A stretch of DNA of 64,000 nucleotides from Rhizobium sp. CCGE 510 (GTDB lineage: Bacteria > Pseudomonadota > Alphaproteobacteria > Rhizobiales > Rhizobiaceae), in contig NZ_AEYF01000048.1 in NCBI RefSeq assembly GCF_000292525.1, forward strand, positions 329,476 through 393,475, given 5' to 3'. How positions within the stretch are numbered: the stretch's first letter is position 1; each line of letters starts with the position of its first letter. Made by a program: the position numbers and the translations under genes. Below are positions 9,812 through 18,162 of the stretch, one piece after another. Under the pieces are notes generated by a model. That model was not told the origin of the DNA. It worked only from the letters and a program-made list of their open reading frames with translations, and ran no database searches.

Positions 9812-10591
9812 TTCTAACCCCGACGGCAACAGGTAGGTGCGAGTTAGCTCGCCGCGCCTCGCGGAGTTGCCCAGAGAGTTGGATGCCCCACCCAAGAACA
9901 TCTAATTCGATTTACACTAATGAGTCGAGCACATTAGTACGAGGAACTACAATTTTGAGTATGGTAATTCGGTGACGTTCGATCCAACCTCGTGAACAGC
10001 CTGCGACGGAGTTACCTTTCGCAACAAGATCGTGCACACGCCGCGCGCAGCGGATGTCTGGTCAGGACTGGCATGGTCCCTGCGTTATCGCTTGCACCAC
10101 GGCCGAGGCTCCGGCGGGAAGCTCATGCTGACAGACAAAGGCCTTGCGGTCAGAATGCCATGAAGGGGTGCGCGGGCACGAGCGCGTTGTCGAAAGCAGC
10201 AAACCCCGCAGAGAATTCGTTCGATCGAGCCGGTGCGCAGTGCAACGAGCAAGGCCGATCAAGAGTCGTTTAATCGCACCTCCGTCAAGCTTGTTTTGAT
10301 CGATGCTTTCATTCGGTGAATATGACTTGTCTTTGAATTGCGACGATGTCGTTTGCCGGATACAGAGTCGTTTACGCGGTCGAGACGACCCGCCGCAGGA
10401 TGGTTCTTCGTGGAACGGATCTTCCAATGTATCGGACGCACTCAGCTGCCAAAATGACAGCAAGTGCAACTCTTCTAAGCGGAATGATCCTGTCCGCGTC
10501 CCGACAAGGACGATCGTCGCGTCCAAAGCGCGGACGCAAAGCATTGAATAGTCAGATCACAGGGGCACTGCCCTGGTATCTTGTGTGCATG
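9812..10591. other. No gene seen
   Basis: About 780 bases between the small-protein operon and the IS110 transposase. The frames present look like antisense shadows without starts or motifs. The IS110 right-hand side may extend into the end of this stretch, but I cannot place its boundary. Confidence 0.4.
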
Positions 10592-11617
10592 TCAGGCCTC
10601 AGCAGAGTTAGAGCTCTCGAAGAGCTCGTCCGTTCGGAGCATTGCATGCATGATCACGGCCAGCTTTCGCGCGACCGCAACGGCTGCTCGCTTGAACCCG
10701 ATCTTCTCCTTGAGCTTCAGGCCCCACGCACGTAACGCGCTGTCGGCTCTGGTGCGCGTGAGGATCACGGTCGCCGCTTCATACAGCAGTCCGCGTAGAT
10801 GATTGTCGCCCCGGCGGGATATATGACCGTCGTAATCGACTTCTCCCGATTGATAGCGCCTGGTGGTCAGGCCGATCCAGGCGCCAACCGAACGCGACTT
10901 TTTAAAGTTTTCCGGATCCTCGATCGCTGCCACGAAGGAGGAAGCCGTCACCGCGCCGACACCCGGAATTGACGCAAGCAGCCGGCATTGCTCACTCGCG
11001 CGGGCCGAGGCGACAAGCTGTTTGCTCAACTCGGCAGCGCGGGCACGCATGCCTCTCCAGGCATCGAGCAAGGGCCTGATAATCTGTTCGAGCCCGGCAT
11101 TGGTCGCTAGCAGGTTGCGCACATGGTCCTCGAACACGCGTCCTGCGCCTTTGGGTACGACAAGGCCGAACGTCTTCATCAGCCCTCGGATCTGGTTGGC
11201 CAACTGCGTTGTCATCTTGACCAACTGATTGCGCGCTGCGACCAGCGTGCGAACCAGCATGCTGTCAAAGCTCTTCACGCGCACCTCGCGGTAGAAACCG
11301 ACTTCGGCAAGATGAGCGAGCCCGTCGGCGTCATTAGCGTCGGTCTTGTTCGGCGCCATATCCAAGGCCGCCTTGGCATGACGAGCATCAATGCAAATCG
11401 CCGGCAACCCCTCGGTCGTCAGCGCATGATAGAACCAGACAGACAAGGGGCCAGTTTCGAACACGACGCGCTCCGCATTCACTGCGCGCTTGCGGATGAC
11501 CTCGGCTATCAACGCCGGATCAGACGGGCATTTCCCGCGCCAAACCCGCTTACCTCCTTCGCGCACCGAGATGAAGGTATTTTTCAATGACACGTCAAGG
11601 CCGATAAACTGCGTCAT
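10592..11617 (-). CDS. IS110-family transposase
   Basis: This 341-residue DEDD transposase begins MTQFIGLDVSLKNT, with the first catalytic Asp in GLDVS. It has FETGPLSVWFYHAL, the DARHAKA and NKTDANDADGLAHL stretch of the RuvC-like N-terminal half, and the Transposase_20 half with LLASIPGVGAVTASSFVAAI and KSRSVGAWIGL. It is full length for IS110 and its frame is intact, so the element may be active. IS110 elements lack classical inverted repeats and recombine through a structured bridge RNA in a non-coding end. The element ends, and so the RNA, cannot be placed without a second copy. Confidence 0.92.
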   Translation of the reverse strand: MTQFIGLDVSLKNTFISVREGGKRVWRGKCPSDPALIAEVIRKRAVNAERVVFETGPLSVWFYHALTTEGLPAICIDARHAKAALDMAPNKTDANDADGLAHLAEVGFYREVRVKSFDSMLVRTLVAARNQLVKMTTQLANQIRGLMKTFGLVVPKGAGRVFEDHVRNLLATNAGLEQIIRPLLDAWRGMRARAAELSKQLVASARASEQCRLLASIPGVGAVTASSFVAAIEDPENFKKSRSVGAWIGLTTRRYQSGEVDYDGHISRRGDNHLRGLLYEAATVILTRTRADSALRAWGLKLKEKIGFKRAAVAVARKLAVIMHAMLRTDELFESSNSAEA

Positions 11618-11994
11618 GGTTGTCTCCCCTTTGATGCTGGGCCCGTCTAACCAGTCGAGAGCCCGTTCTTCATCCTATCGGGGGGCAACCACCTTTCCAA
11701 CGCATCGCAACCACGCCGGCGTTCCCGACCCCGCGATTACACCATGTATCGGAGAAATCAGCATAGCGGCCGCACGAAGGGCGGGATTTCGGGAATTCTC
11801 GCCGTGCGAGAGCGGGAAACAGCGCAGCCGCAGGAGCCTCAACATAGTGGCCCGAAGGGGAGGCGGGACCGCCTGCGCCCCGCTCGCGCACACCATATTA
11901 CCGACCCTACTGAAGGTCGAGGCCGAGAGTCTCCATAAACGCAGATGAAACCGGGTCCGAGATAGGTTGAGGAAAGCAGGAGAGGAGCGGGCAA
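11618..11994. other. IS110 flank and leader of the nuclease gene
   Basis: No gene recognised. In IS110 elements the stretch upstream of the transposase start often encodes the bridge RNA, so the part next to 11617 is the place to look for it. The right part leads into the ribosome-binding site of the thermonuclease-like gene. Confidence 0.35.
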
Positions 11995-12573
11995 GTGGCG
12001 AATTCGAATGTGGTTCCGTTCAGGAGGCCGCGGAAATCCGGTGGCAAGATCGATCGCCGTAGCCCGCAGGGAAAACCTCGAACGGGACAGAGCGGTCCGC
12101 GCAAATTACTGATGGCAGTCATCTCAGCCATCGTCGTTGCTGCGGCAGGCTGGCTTGCCTTCGGCGGCGCCGGCAACCTCCCCGGACTGCCGGCTGTGGC
12201 CAAGACACCGGTAACGGACTCGTCGTCGGCCGCGTTTTCAATCTGCGGCGGCGGCCGTCATGTGAATTGCGTCGTCGACGGCGAGACGTTCTGGTTCCAG
12301 GGGCAGAAAATCCGCATCGCGGATATCGACACGCCGGAACTCAGCCCTCCGCGCTGTGAGGCGGAGCGGATCAAAGGCGAGGCCGCGAAAGCCCGCCTGC
12401 TTGCGCTGCTCAATGGAGGCAACTTCTCACTGGCGGCCAGCTGGCGCGACGAAGACAAGTATGGCCGCAAGCTCCGGACCGTAATGCGATCAGGACACTC
12501 GCTCGGAGACACTCTCGTCAACGAGGGCCTTGCCAGGCGCTGGGACGGTGCCAGACACGGATGGTGGGGTTGA
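11995..12573 (+). CDS. Membrane-anchored thermonuclease-family (SNase-fold) protein
   Basis: This 192-residue protein has a basic N-terminus (about residues 1-38), one membrane helix (LLMAVISAIVVAAAGWLAF) and then an SNase-like OB fold: CVVDGETFWFQGQKIRIADIDTPE, EAAKARLLALL, DKYGRKLRTVM and GDTLVNEGLARRW. The staphylococcal nuclease active-site residues have counterparts (Asp in ADIDTPE, Arg in KYGRKLR), so it may cleave nucleic acid outside the inner membrane. Such genes are common cargo of rhizobial plasmids and ICEs. The start is GTG 11995 with GGAGAGGAGCGGG upstream. It opens the plasmid-maintenance neighbourhood that continues to about 22 kb. Confidence 0.85.
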   Translation: MANSNVVPFRRPRKSGGKIDRRSPQGKPRTGQSGPRKLLMAVISAIVVAAAGWLAFGGAGNLPGLPAVAKTPVTDSSSAAFSICGGGRHVNCVVDGETFWFQGQKIRIADIDTPELSPPRCEAERIKGEAAKARLLALLNGGNFSLAASWRDEDKYGRKLRTVMRSGHSLGDTLVNEGLARRWDGARHGWWG

Positions 12574-12733
12574 GGACCCGCGAGAGGATCGTTGCCGGAT
12601 GGCCGAAACCGCCCCGCGGGTTCGGGGAGCATAAGCGAGTAGAGCCGTGCGCCGAAGGCGTCTCGCCCAAGTCTGTCATGACCGTTCACCTATCATCACC
12701 GATGTGAATCGATCTGTGCCGACCACTTCATAA

Positions 12734-13033
12734 GTGTCGTTGGACGCGATTCCCAGGATCAGCGATTCTAACCTCATGATCTCGCAACCCTACCATCTCT
12801 ATGTCGAGCGCTCAGACGCGTCCAGGAACATGTCGCGCTACTACGCCATGTCGATCGAACCCAACCTGTTCGGGGACGTCTGTCTCCTGCGTAAATGGGG
12901 CCGCATTGGAGCCAAAGGCCCGATGATGGTCCATCATTTCGGACGGGAAGAAGAGGCCGTCGAACTGTTTCTCGATCTGCTCCGACAAAAGCGCAAACGC
13001 GGCTATCGCCCGCGCGCCTCCGTGGCGAATTGA
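12734..13033 (+). CDS. WGR-domain protein
   Basis: The core is a stand-alone WGR domain: HLYVERSDASRNMSRYYAMS, then CLLRKWGRIGAKGPMMVHHF, and REEEAVELFLDLLRQKRKRGY. WGR domains bind nucleic acid, best known from PARPs, and occur alone as small proteins on many alphaproteobacterial plasmids. GTG 12734 gives 99 residues; ATG 12776 (MISQPYHLYVE) gives 85 and covers the whole domain. Neither has a strong ribosome-binding site, so the start is open. Its partner is unknown. Confidence 0.85.
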   Translation: MSLDAIPRISDSNLMISQPYHLYVERSDASRNMSRYYAMSIEPNLFGDVCLLRKWGRIGAKGPMMVHHFGREEEAVELFLDLLRQKRKRGYRPRASVAN

Positions 13034-13069
13034 GAAATGCCCGCCGAAGCGGGCCTTGAACTCTCCTCA

Positions 13070-13288
13070 TCAGCGCCGGTTCCAGTCGGTCTCGAAGGAC
13101 ACCTCGATCTCGACGAAGAACGGGATCTTGATCGCAAGCTTCAGGCCGAGCTTGCCCTTGCGGAAGAAGTGGCTGATCACCTTGGCGAGAGTCCGGAGCC
13201 GGCGGCCGGTATCCGCGAGGAGCCGCAGAAGGCGGCGGGGAAAATTCTGGCGGCGGCAGGTTGCGTCGTGACGAACGGGTTGCAACAT
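13070..13288 (-). CDS. Small basic hypothetical protein
   Basis: This 72-residue frame opens with ATG 13288 (MLQPVRHDATCRRQNFPRR) and ends IPFFVEIEVSFETDWNRR. Third codon positions are almost all G or C over the last 55 codons, which separates it from the shadow frames on the plus strand. It is very basic in the first two thirds and looks like a beta strand at the end. I know no family. It lies in the same direction as the other small plasmid genes to its right. Confidence 0.5.
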   Translation of the reverse strand: MLQPVRHDATCRRQNFPRRLLRLLADTGRRLRTLAKVISHFFRKGKLGLKLAIKIPFFVEIEVSFETDWNRR

Positions 13289-13424
13289 CCCCGATGAGAG
13301 ATGACGGCAGGTCGAAAGGAAGAGGCTCAACTGGTCGTTCTCGCGATCATCGCGATGATCTCGTAGGCATCCCAATGAAAGGCGGCTCTCGCCGCCCTTC
13401 GGATGGTCGAGCCCTCAGGATTGA

Positions 13425-13916
13425 TTATGATGCTGGGCACCTGATGTAGCTGACACGGGAGGCACTTACCGCGATACCGGTTTCCCGCGTGATATCCTTG
13501 ATGATCGGCGCTAGCGAGCCGAGTTCGTCATCGTTGAGCGCACTCAGCTCCGGATAGTCGATGTCGACGCCGGTATTGTCCGCCGTCAAAGCGCTGGACC
13601 AATCGCCGCCGTTGACGCGGTTTTCGTGCGTGTCCAAATCGATGTCGAGTTCATCCAGCAGATTGATGGTGAAGCGTCCGAAGATCTCGGTCTCACCTTC
13701 CAGCCGGTACGCGGCATATTCGTCGTCGCCGGCAAGAATGCTCCGCTCCAATGCCATGATGGTCCGGATACGACCGGCAGCCGCCTCGAGCCCTTCGAGC
13801 AGTCGCTCATGGAGCTTTCGCAAGAGGTCGGTATCGCAGCCGAAGCGGTTTGCCCGGACGACGAGCCGGAAACCGGAAAACTTGGCATAAAGCATGAGGT
13901 TTTGATTGGTTGTCAT
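13425..13916 (-). CDS. Conserved-looking plasmid hypothetical protein
   Basis: ATG 13916 (MTTNQNLMLYAKFSGFRLVV) gives 163 residues. The protein is acidic in its C-terminal half (LLDELDIDLDTHENRVNGGD, ALNDDELGSLAPIIKDIT) and has no membrane segment. An upstream in-frame ATG at 13955 is less likely because GGAGATCAAATT sits just before 13916. I do not recognise a domain. It has a long leader that shares sequence with the leader of the small gene at 14243-14407, so the two are probably regulated alike. Confidence 0.6.
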   Translation of the reverse strand: MTTNQNLMLYAKFSGFRLVVRANRFGCDTDLLRKLHERLLEGLEAAAGRIRTIMALERSILAGDDEYAAYRLEGETEIFGRFTINLLDELDIDLDTHENRVNGGDWSSALTADNTGVDIDYPELSALNDDELGSLAPIIKDITRETGIAVSASRVSYIRCPAS

Positions 13917-13969
13917 AATTTGATCTCCTTCATCTTGATGACGGAGATCGGCCACTCCGTGGCAAAGAG

Positions 13970-14065
13970 GGGTCAGGGACCGCGGAACGCGGTTCGCAAG
14001 CGGGGGAACCGATTTTTCTGAGAAGCGCAGCGGCGGAAAAATTGGGGGAACCGCGCCGTCCTGAC
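13970..14065 (-). promoter_or_regulatory. Leader element, copy A
   Basis: Read on the minus strand this leader contains AGGACGG, CCCCCAATTTTT, AAAAATCGGTTCCCCC and CGGTCCCTGACCCC in that order. Copy B at 14462-14575 has the same blocks in the same order before another small gene. AATTTTT and AAAAAT can pair, so a folded RNA or paired binding sites are both possible. Confidence 0.45.
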
Positions 14066-14242
14066 GCCGGATTTGCTGGAGTAAACTGGGACTTCAGAGA
14101 GAGAAGAGACCCACGGTCCCGGAGGGGGCGTGACCGTATCCGGCGTGAGCCGGAGGGGAGCGTTGAGGGGTGAAATCCCTGACAGCCGGGAGGCCGGTCG
14201 ATCCGGCCGACAGGCTTATATTCCAGCAGAATGAGAGCCGCC

Positions 14243-14407
14243 TCAGAAAGGTGGCTCGGCTTCGATGATGCCGTCCTGTTCAGCAAGCGCCACGGCCAGA
14301 TCAGCCTGGGCGAGCTGAAGCTCCGCTTCGACCTGGCGCCGCTCGACGGCGTCGCAGGCGCTCCTCAACTCGGCACGCAGTTCTTCGATGTGCTGTTCGA
14401 TGGTCAT
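14243..14407 (-). CDS. Small hypothetical helical protein
   Basis: ATG 14407 (MTIEQHIEELRAELRSACDA) gives 54 residues, nearly all helix. It has heptad-like Leu and Glu spacing (VERRQVEAELQLAQADLAVALAEQ) and an acidic end. AAGGAGATGAG stands directly upstream of the ATG and is a strong ribosome-binding site. This type of very short protein is common beside DUF736 genes on rhizobial plasmids. No function is known to me. Confidence 0.6.
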   Translation of the reverse strand: MTIEQHIEELRAELRSACDAVERRQVEAELQLAQADLAVALAEQDGIIEAEPPF

Positions 14408-14461
14408 CGTCTCATCTCCTTGAGTTCGTGAAAGACGAGACGGCGGGGCGGGACGATGTGA

Positions 14462-14575
14462 CGGGGTCAAGGAGCGCGGAAGCGACCGGCGGAGCCGGCG
14501 AGTGGGGGAGCCGATTTTGTGGAGCGGAGGGAACCGGAGCGGAGGCAAAATTGGGGGAAACCGCTCGTCCTCGAG
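14462..14575 (-). promoter_or_regulatory. Leader element, copy B
   Basis: On the minus strand this reads AGGACGAGCGG, CCCCCAATTTTGCC, AAAATCGGCTCCCCC, then CGCGCTCCTTGACCCC, block for block like copy A. The conserved parts are the C-rich and AATTTT blocks; the sequence between them differs. That pattern suggests a conserved structure or protein sites rather than a recent duplication. Confidence 0.45.
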
Positions 14576-14632
14576 GCCGGCTTTTCCTTGTGGCCGGTTG
14601 GCCCTGCCTGGCCGGCGGGGCCTGTCCGGATC

Positions 14633-14941
14633 TCAGTCCCGGTTGGGACGGGACCAGATCAGCTGGTAGCCGTCCTCGCCCTCGACCTCGGTGAGCGTCG
14701 CGTAGATCGGAGCGGGGAAGCTCGGGTCGTCGAGCTTGACCGAGAGGTAGTCGCGATCCTGCTCGGAGCGCTTCTGCCAGGCCGCACCCAGCTCGACGTT
14801 GCCGGCGTAGATGCGGTAGTGCGGACCCTTGTCGGAGGGATTTTCGATGCGGGCGATGCGGGCCTTGACGTTGAGGGCGAGCGTGCGGATCGAGCCGTTG
14901 AAGCCGGTTTCGGTGGCGGTGAAGGTGCCGATGACTGCCAT
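14633..14941 (-). CDS. DUF736 family protein
   Basis: ATG 14941 opens a 102-residue DUF736 protein: MAVIGTFTATETGFNGSIRT, then VKARIARIENPSDKGPHYRI, GAAWQKRSEQDRDYLSVKLD and PIYATLTEVEGEDGYQLIWS. The family is small, soluble and almost confined to alphaproteobacterial plasmids and ICEs; its molecular role is not settled. The gene itself is complete, but a group II intron begins on the other strand 11 bases upstream of the ATG and has separated it from its Shine-Dalgarno sequence. Unless the intron supplies a substitute, translation should be poor. Confidence 0.88.
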   Translation of the reverse strand: MAVIGTFTATETGFNGSIRTLALNVKARIARIENPSDKGPHYRIYAGNVELGAAWQKRSEQDRDYLSVKLDDPSFPAPIYATLTEVEGEDGYQLIWSRPNRD

Positions 14942-15566
14942 GACTTGGTTCGTGCGCCAAGAGTGACGGCTGGAAACCGTCACGCGCACTTGTTGCCCCT
15001 GCGGGGTGGGAGACCCCGACGCCAACGTGCCGCAAGCACGGGGGGTGAAGCAGACGGGTGAGGTAAGCCGGGTGCCTTCGGCGAGCCATAAATCAGCAGA
15101 ACCCGTCAAAGTCGGACGACCAGGGACTTCCGCCCGTGGCCGGTCCGGCAAGCATGCCTGCTATGGGAAGAGTGATCGAACCGATGTCTGACGCCTCGTT
15201 GCAACATGGAACCTGCCAAACCGGAAGTGGGCAGGTCGGTCGAAAGACCGGAGTAGCGCCGATCTCCGTTGAATCACCGGAGATCAGGGGCGTGCGCTAT
15301 CGCGCACGTCAGCCAGCGGCCCAGCTTGCGGTGGCCGATGGTCGGAGTTCTCACGGGGTAGAGTCGGTCCCTAAGGCAGGCGAAGGGACATCAGGTGAAC
15401 TTGGGAACCTTGCCGTGTTCTCTCCCGCCGGACGGCGCGAGATGATCGAGGCGACCGATGATCGGTACGGCAGGGGGCGGAGTCTTCGTAGTAGTCCGAG
15501 GACGGGAAAGCCGTCCACATGGCGAAGGGAGACAGTGAGTGAAGCAAGCCGGCAGGAGGTGGGCCG

Positions 15567-17093
15567 ATGAAGCCCGATGCGGTGAACACCGTGTTCGTCC
15601 TCGACATGCAGCGCAAACTTCACAGGTGGAGTGTCGCGGACGCCAACAAGGTGTTCGCGGATCTGTTCAACATCGTATGCGACCGCAGGACGCTCTCGGA
15701 AAGTTGGCGACGATTGTCCCGTAACAAGGGCAGTCGAACACCAGGAACCGATGGCGTCACGCGGAAAACGGTCGAAGAGTGGCCGGGCGGCGCTACGCAG
15801 TTCATCGAAGATATTCGAAACGAGCTGCGCGGCGGCACCTATCGGCCCGAGCCTGTCCGGCAAAGGCTGATCCCCAAACCGGGCAAACCCGGCAAGGTGC
15901 GTCCACTCGGCATTCCGACGCTCAGAGACCGACTGGTACAAATGGCTTTGAAGCTCGTGCTGGAACCGATCTTCGAGGCGGACTTCTATCCGTCCTCATA
16001 CGGTTTCCGGCCCGGCAGGAGCACCCATGATGCGCTGGCGAACATCCAGCGTCATTTGCACCCCACACCCAGCGGCACCTCCGAGTACCGCTTCGTGATT
16101 GAAGGGGACATCAAGGGCTGCTTCGATGCCGTCAATCATCACGTGCTGATGGAGCGCGTACGCCGCCGTATTGGGGATCGTAATGTCCTCAGGCTCGTAC
16201 TCGCCTTCCTGAAAGCTGGTGTCATGATCGAGGGTTCCGTCCATCACCCTGTCACGGGTACCCCGCAGGGCGGCATCATCTCGCCGTTGCTGGCCAACGT
16301 CTATCTGGCTGCCATCGACGAGAGATATGGACGGTGGTCGATGCGTCCTCGCGAGCGTCCGCAGAATGCAGCCGACCGGCGGCTCTATGACCGCCGGAGA
16401 AACAGGCCGACATTCTTCGCCGTGCGTTATGCCGACGACTTCGTCGTGCTGACGGATGGGACACTCAAGGACGCCGAAGCCGAAAAGCTGGCGCTGGCGC
16501 AGTTCCTCAAGCAGGAATTGCGAATGGAGCTATCGATGGAAAAGACCAGGATCACGCAGGTCGGGGAAGGCTTCGACTTCCTCGGCTACCGGGTGGTGCA
16601 GACCAAAGCGCGCCGCACCGGTCGTATGGTCGGCAATCTCTTCATACCGAAGAGCAAGCTGAAGGATCTGCGCCACAAGATCAAGGTCAGGGTGAAGGAG
16701 ACACCGACAGGTCAATCCCTTGCCTATCTCATCGAGAGCCTCAACCCGGTCATCACCGGCTGGCGAAATTATTACCGCTACGCCACATGGGCTACGCGGG
16801 AGTTCTCCGGTCTGGATTGGTGGTTGTGGGAGCTCATCGGGCGCTGGTTGCGCAAGAAGCATCGGAAGGCAACATGGCGTGAGCTATGTCGCCGCTTCCG
16901 TCCAACAGCGCCCGACAGCCGCTGGCGATGGGTCGACGGACCGAAATCGCTGCGGTTCTTCCGGGAGGGCGGGTCAACCCGCTTCCCGTTCCGGGGCACA
17001 CGCATACCGAACGGATGGAACGATCCCGACGAGAAGTTCCGAAAAGGAGCTGATCGCTTCTGGGCATCGTTCAACACCCTCATGTCCGTGTGA
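15567..17093 (+). CDS. ltrA: Group II intron reverse transcriptase/maturase
   Basis: This 508-residue intron-encoded protein has reverse transcriptase blocks in order: LSRNKGSRTPGTDGVTRKTV (RT-0/1), RPLGIPTLRDRLVQMALKLV, FEADFYPSSYGFRPGRSTHD, EGDIKGCFDAVNHHVLMERV, GTPQGGIISPLLANVYLAAI, the catalytic FAVRYADDFVVL and GFDFLGYRV. A maturase domain X (GWRNYYRYATW) follows. The C-terminus RRFRPTAPDSRWRWVDGPKS has the look of short-tailed bacterial maturases, and no HNH endonuclease motif is seen. The frame is intact, so the intron may be mobile. ATG 15567 overlaps GGAGGTGGGCCG, its ribosome-binding site. It would bind its own RNA for splicing and retrohoming. Confidence 0.93.
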   Translation: MKPDAVNTVFVLDMQRKLHRWSVADANKVFADLFNIVCDRRTLSESWRRLSRNKGSRTPGTDGVTRKTVEEWPGGATQFIEDIRNELRGGTYRPEPVRQRLIPKPGKPGKVRPLGIPTLRDRLVQMALKLVLEPIFEADFYPSSYGFRPGRSTHDALANIQRHLHPTPSGTSEYRFVIEGDIKGCFDAVNHHVLMERVRRRIGDRNVLRLVLAFLKAGVMIEGSVHHPVTGTPQGGIISPLLANVYLAAIDERYGRWSMRPRERPQNAADRRLYDRRRNRPTFFAVRYADDFVVLTDGTLKDAEAEKLALAQFLKQELRMELSMEKTRITQVGEGFDFLGYRVVQTKARRTGRMVGNLFIPKSKLKDLRHKIKVRVKETPTGQSLAYLIESLNPVITGWRNYYRYATWATREFSGLDWWLWELIGRWLRKKHRKATWRELCRRFRPTAPDSRWRWVDGPKSLRFFREGGSTRFPFRGTRIPNGWNDPDEKFRKGADRFWASFNTLMSV

Positions 17094-17123
17094 GGGCCAC
17101 CCGTGGCGATCGCCACGCACGGA

Positions 17124-17157
17124 GAGCCGGTAGCTTGGAAACTTGCACGTCCGGTTC
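17124..17157 (+). ncRNA. Group II intron domain V
   Basis: GAGCCGG pairs with CCGGTTC, and GCTT pairs with the following strand around a GGAAAC loop, in exactly 34 bases. It sits 30 bases after the maturase stop, as usual. This is the catalytic core of the ribozyme. Confidence 0.85.
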
Positions 17158-17218
17158 GGCGAGAGGGGCGCAGAAACCACCTGCCGCGAGGCAGGCAGGC
17201 GCTGTGCTCCTACTCTAC

Positions 17219-17651
17219 CTTTCGTTGCCCGGGCCGCGCCCACCGCGGCCTCGATAGCTGTCGCAAGGATCGGGGACGATCGGACCGCACCCGGAGGGCC
17301 GGAACAAGGTGGAGGGCGGCCAGGGAAAACTTTGTTGTTCCGCGAGGAATGGGCGCACCGCGCTCAGGGGAAGAAAGTTTTGGAAGGCCGTTGCGGGAGG
17401 ACGATCGAGGCGAAGCCGGTTTTCGATCAGACATGCCTCATCGAGCCCGCGAAGGACGTGGCCTGGCTCAGTGGCCAAAGGTATATGGCGATGGCAGCTG
17501 CGCCCCGACTGCCTGCCGGGTCCCTGCGACGGTGGATCCGCCGCCCTGTCCAATTGTCAAAATCAGACGTCCGGGAGCAGCCGAGCGAGGGCGTTGCGTT
17601 GGCCGTTCTTCGCGCTATCGTCGTGCTCGCGATTCGTCGCCAGGAGGATCT
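17219..17651 (-). promoter_or_regulatory. Displaced upstream region of the DUF736 gene
   Basis: No gene is seen. On the minus strand this was the leader and promoter of DUF736 before the intron landed. It holds CCAAAACTTTC and AAAGTTTTCCC about 50 bases apart, which are complementary (AAAACTTT/AAAGTTTT). This recalls the paired AATTTT blocks of leader copies A and B, so it may be a third, more distant version. Confidence 0.35.
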
Positions 17652-17828
17652 ATGCGTCAGCAGGCAAAGCCGTTTATCGTCGAAATCAAGCCGTCCCGGA
17701 AGCTCAAGCCGATCGACCGGAAAACCTCTATCTGGGGCAAACTGGACCTCACGGCTGATCCCGACACGCTCTCCGCGTTGAGGCCTGAACAGGTGCCGGC
17801 CGCTGGCGAGACAAACGACCGACGCTGA
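17652..17828 (+). CDS. Small conserved plasmid hypothetical protein
   Basis: ATG 17652 (MRQQAKPFIVEIKPSRKLKP) with CAGGAGGATCT upstream gives 58 residues. After the basic start comes DRKTSIWGKLDLTADPDTLS and a Glu/Ala-rich tail. The K-x-R-K-x-K plus SIWGKLDL pattern is familiar from short proteins of rhizobial plasmids and IS-rich regions, but I know no function. It runs opposite to DUF736 and ends just before the convergent ArdC remnant. Confidence 0.65.
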   Translation: MRQQAKPFIVEIKPSRKLKPIDRKTSIWGKLDLTADPDTLSALRPEQVPAAGETNDRR

Positions 17829-17834
17829 TGGTCC

Positions 17835-18063
17835 TCAAGCGGCGAGCCGCTCGCCAGCGGTTTCGGGCTGCAGGGAGTGCAGGAAACTGACGGCCCGCTG
17901 CGCATGCGCCGCCGCCTGGAAGATCGCCCGTCTGTCGTCGGCCAGGACCTTGAGCCAGGAGCCAAGGTACGAGGCGTGATCGGGGCGGAGCTCGAGCTCG
18001 AGCTCGGGAGCAATGCCAAGATCGGCGCACAGGAAGCAGCTGCCGAGGTCGGCGATATATCCT
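17835..18063 (-). pseudogene. ArdC-like antirestriction protein, C-terminal remnant
   Basis: The minus-strand frame reads ADLGSCFLCADLGIAPELEL, then RPDHASYLGSWLKVLADDRR and AIFQAAAHAQRAVSFLHSLQ to a stop at 17835. This is the end of the zincin-like ArdC proteins and parallels the end of the intact gene at 19814-20695 (DLGIAHHPRPDHAAYVASWL). About 75 codons survive; the DNA-binding N-terminal half and the HExxH-like site are gone. GAGCTC repeats at 17990-18002 have inserted extra Glu-Leu codons. It is a second, diverged ardC copy, so it probably came from a different plasmid backbone. Confidence 0.75.
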
Positions 18064-18162
18064 GACAGTCAAGGAATATCGACGTCTGTCGCCCGGAGCG
18101 GAAATGAATGGGATGAAAACTTCCTCGCAAAATAGTGACTTCTGCGAGCAATTATAGCCAAC

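Larger units (their letters stand above)
14952..17218 (+). mobile_element. Group II intron with encoded maturase
   Basis: The proposed 5' end is GTGCGCC at 14952, which fits the GUGYG consensus. It folds at once into a GUGCG/CGCAC helix around a GTGACGG/CCGTCAC stem. The 34-base domain V is at 17124-17157, domain VI follows, and the 3' end ends in AC at 17218, giving 2,267 bases. Both boundaries are supported independently. Removing this span joins CTTTCGTTGCCC to GACTTGGTTC; on the other strand that gives GAAAGGAACCAAGTCATG, a proper Shine-Dalgarno and start for DUF736. The intron is antisense to the gene it entered. Splicing would therefore not repair the DUF736 transcript. Confidence 0.85.

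Noticed and set aside
13037..13297. Plus-strand acidic frame of 86 codons
   Set aside because: It is the antisense shadow of the minus-strand basic protein, which has much stronger third-position GC and a better end.
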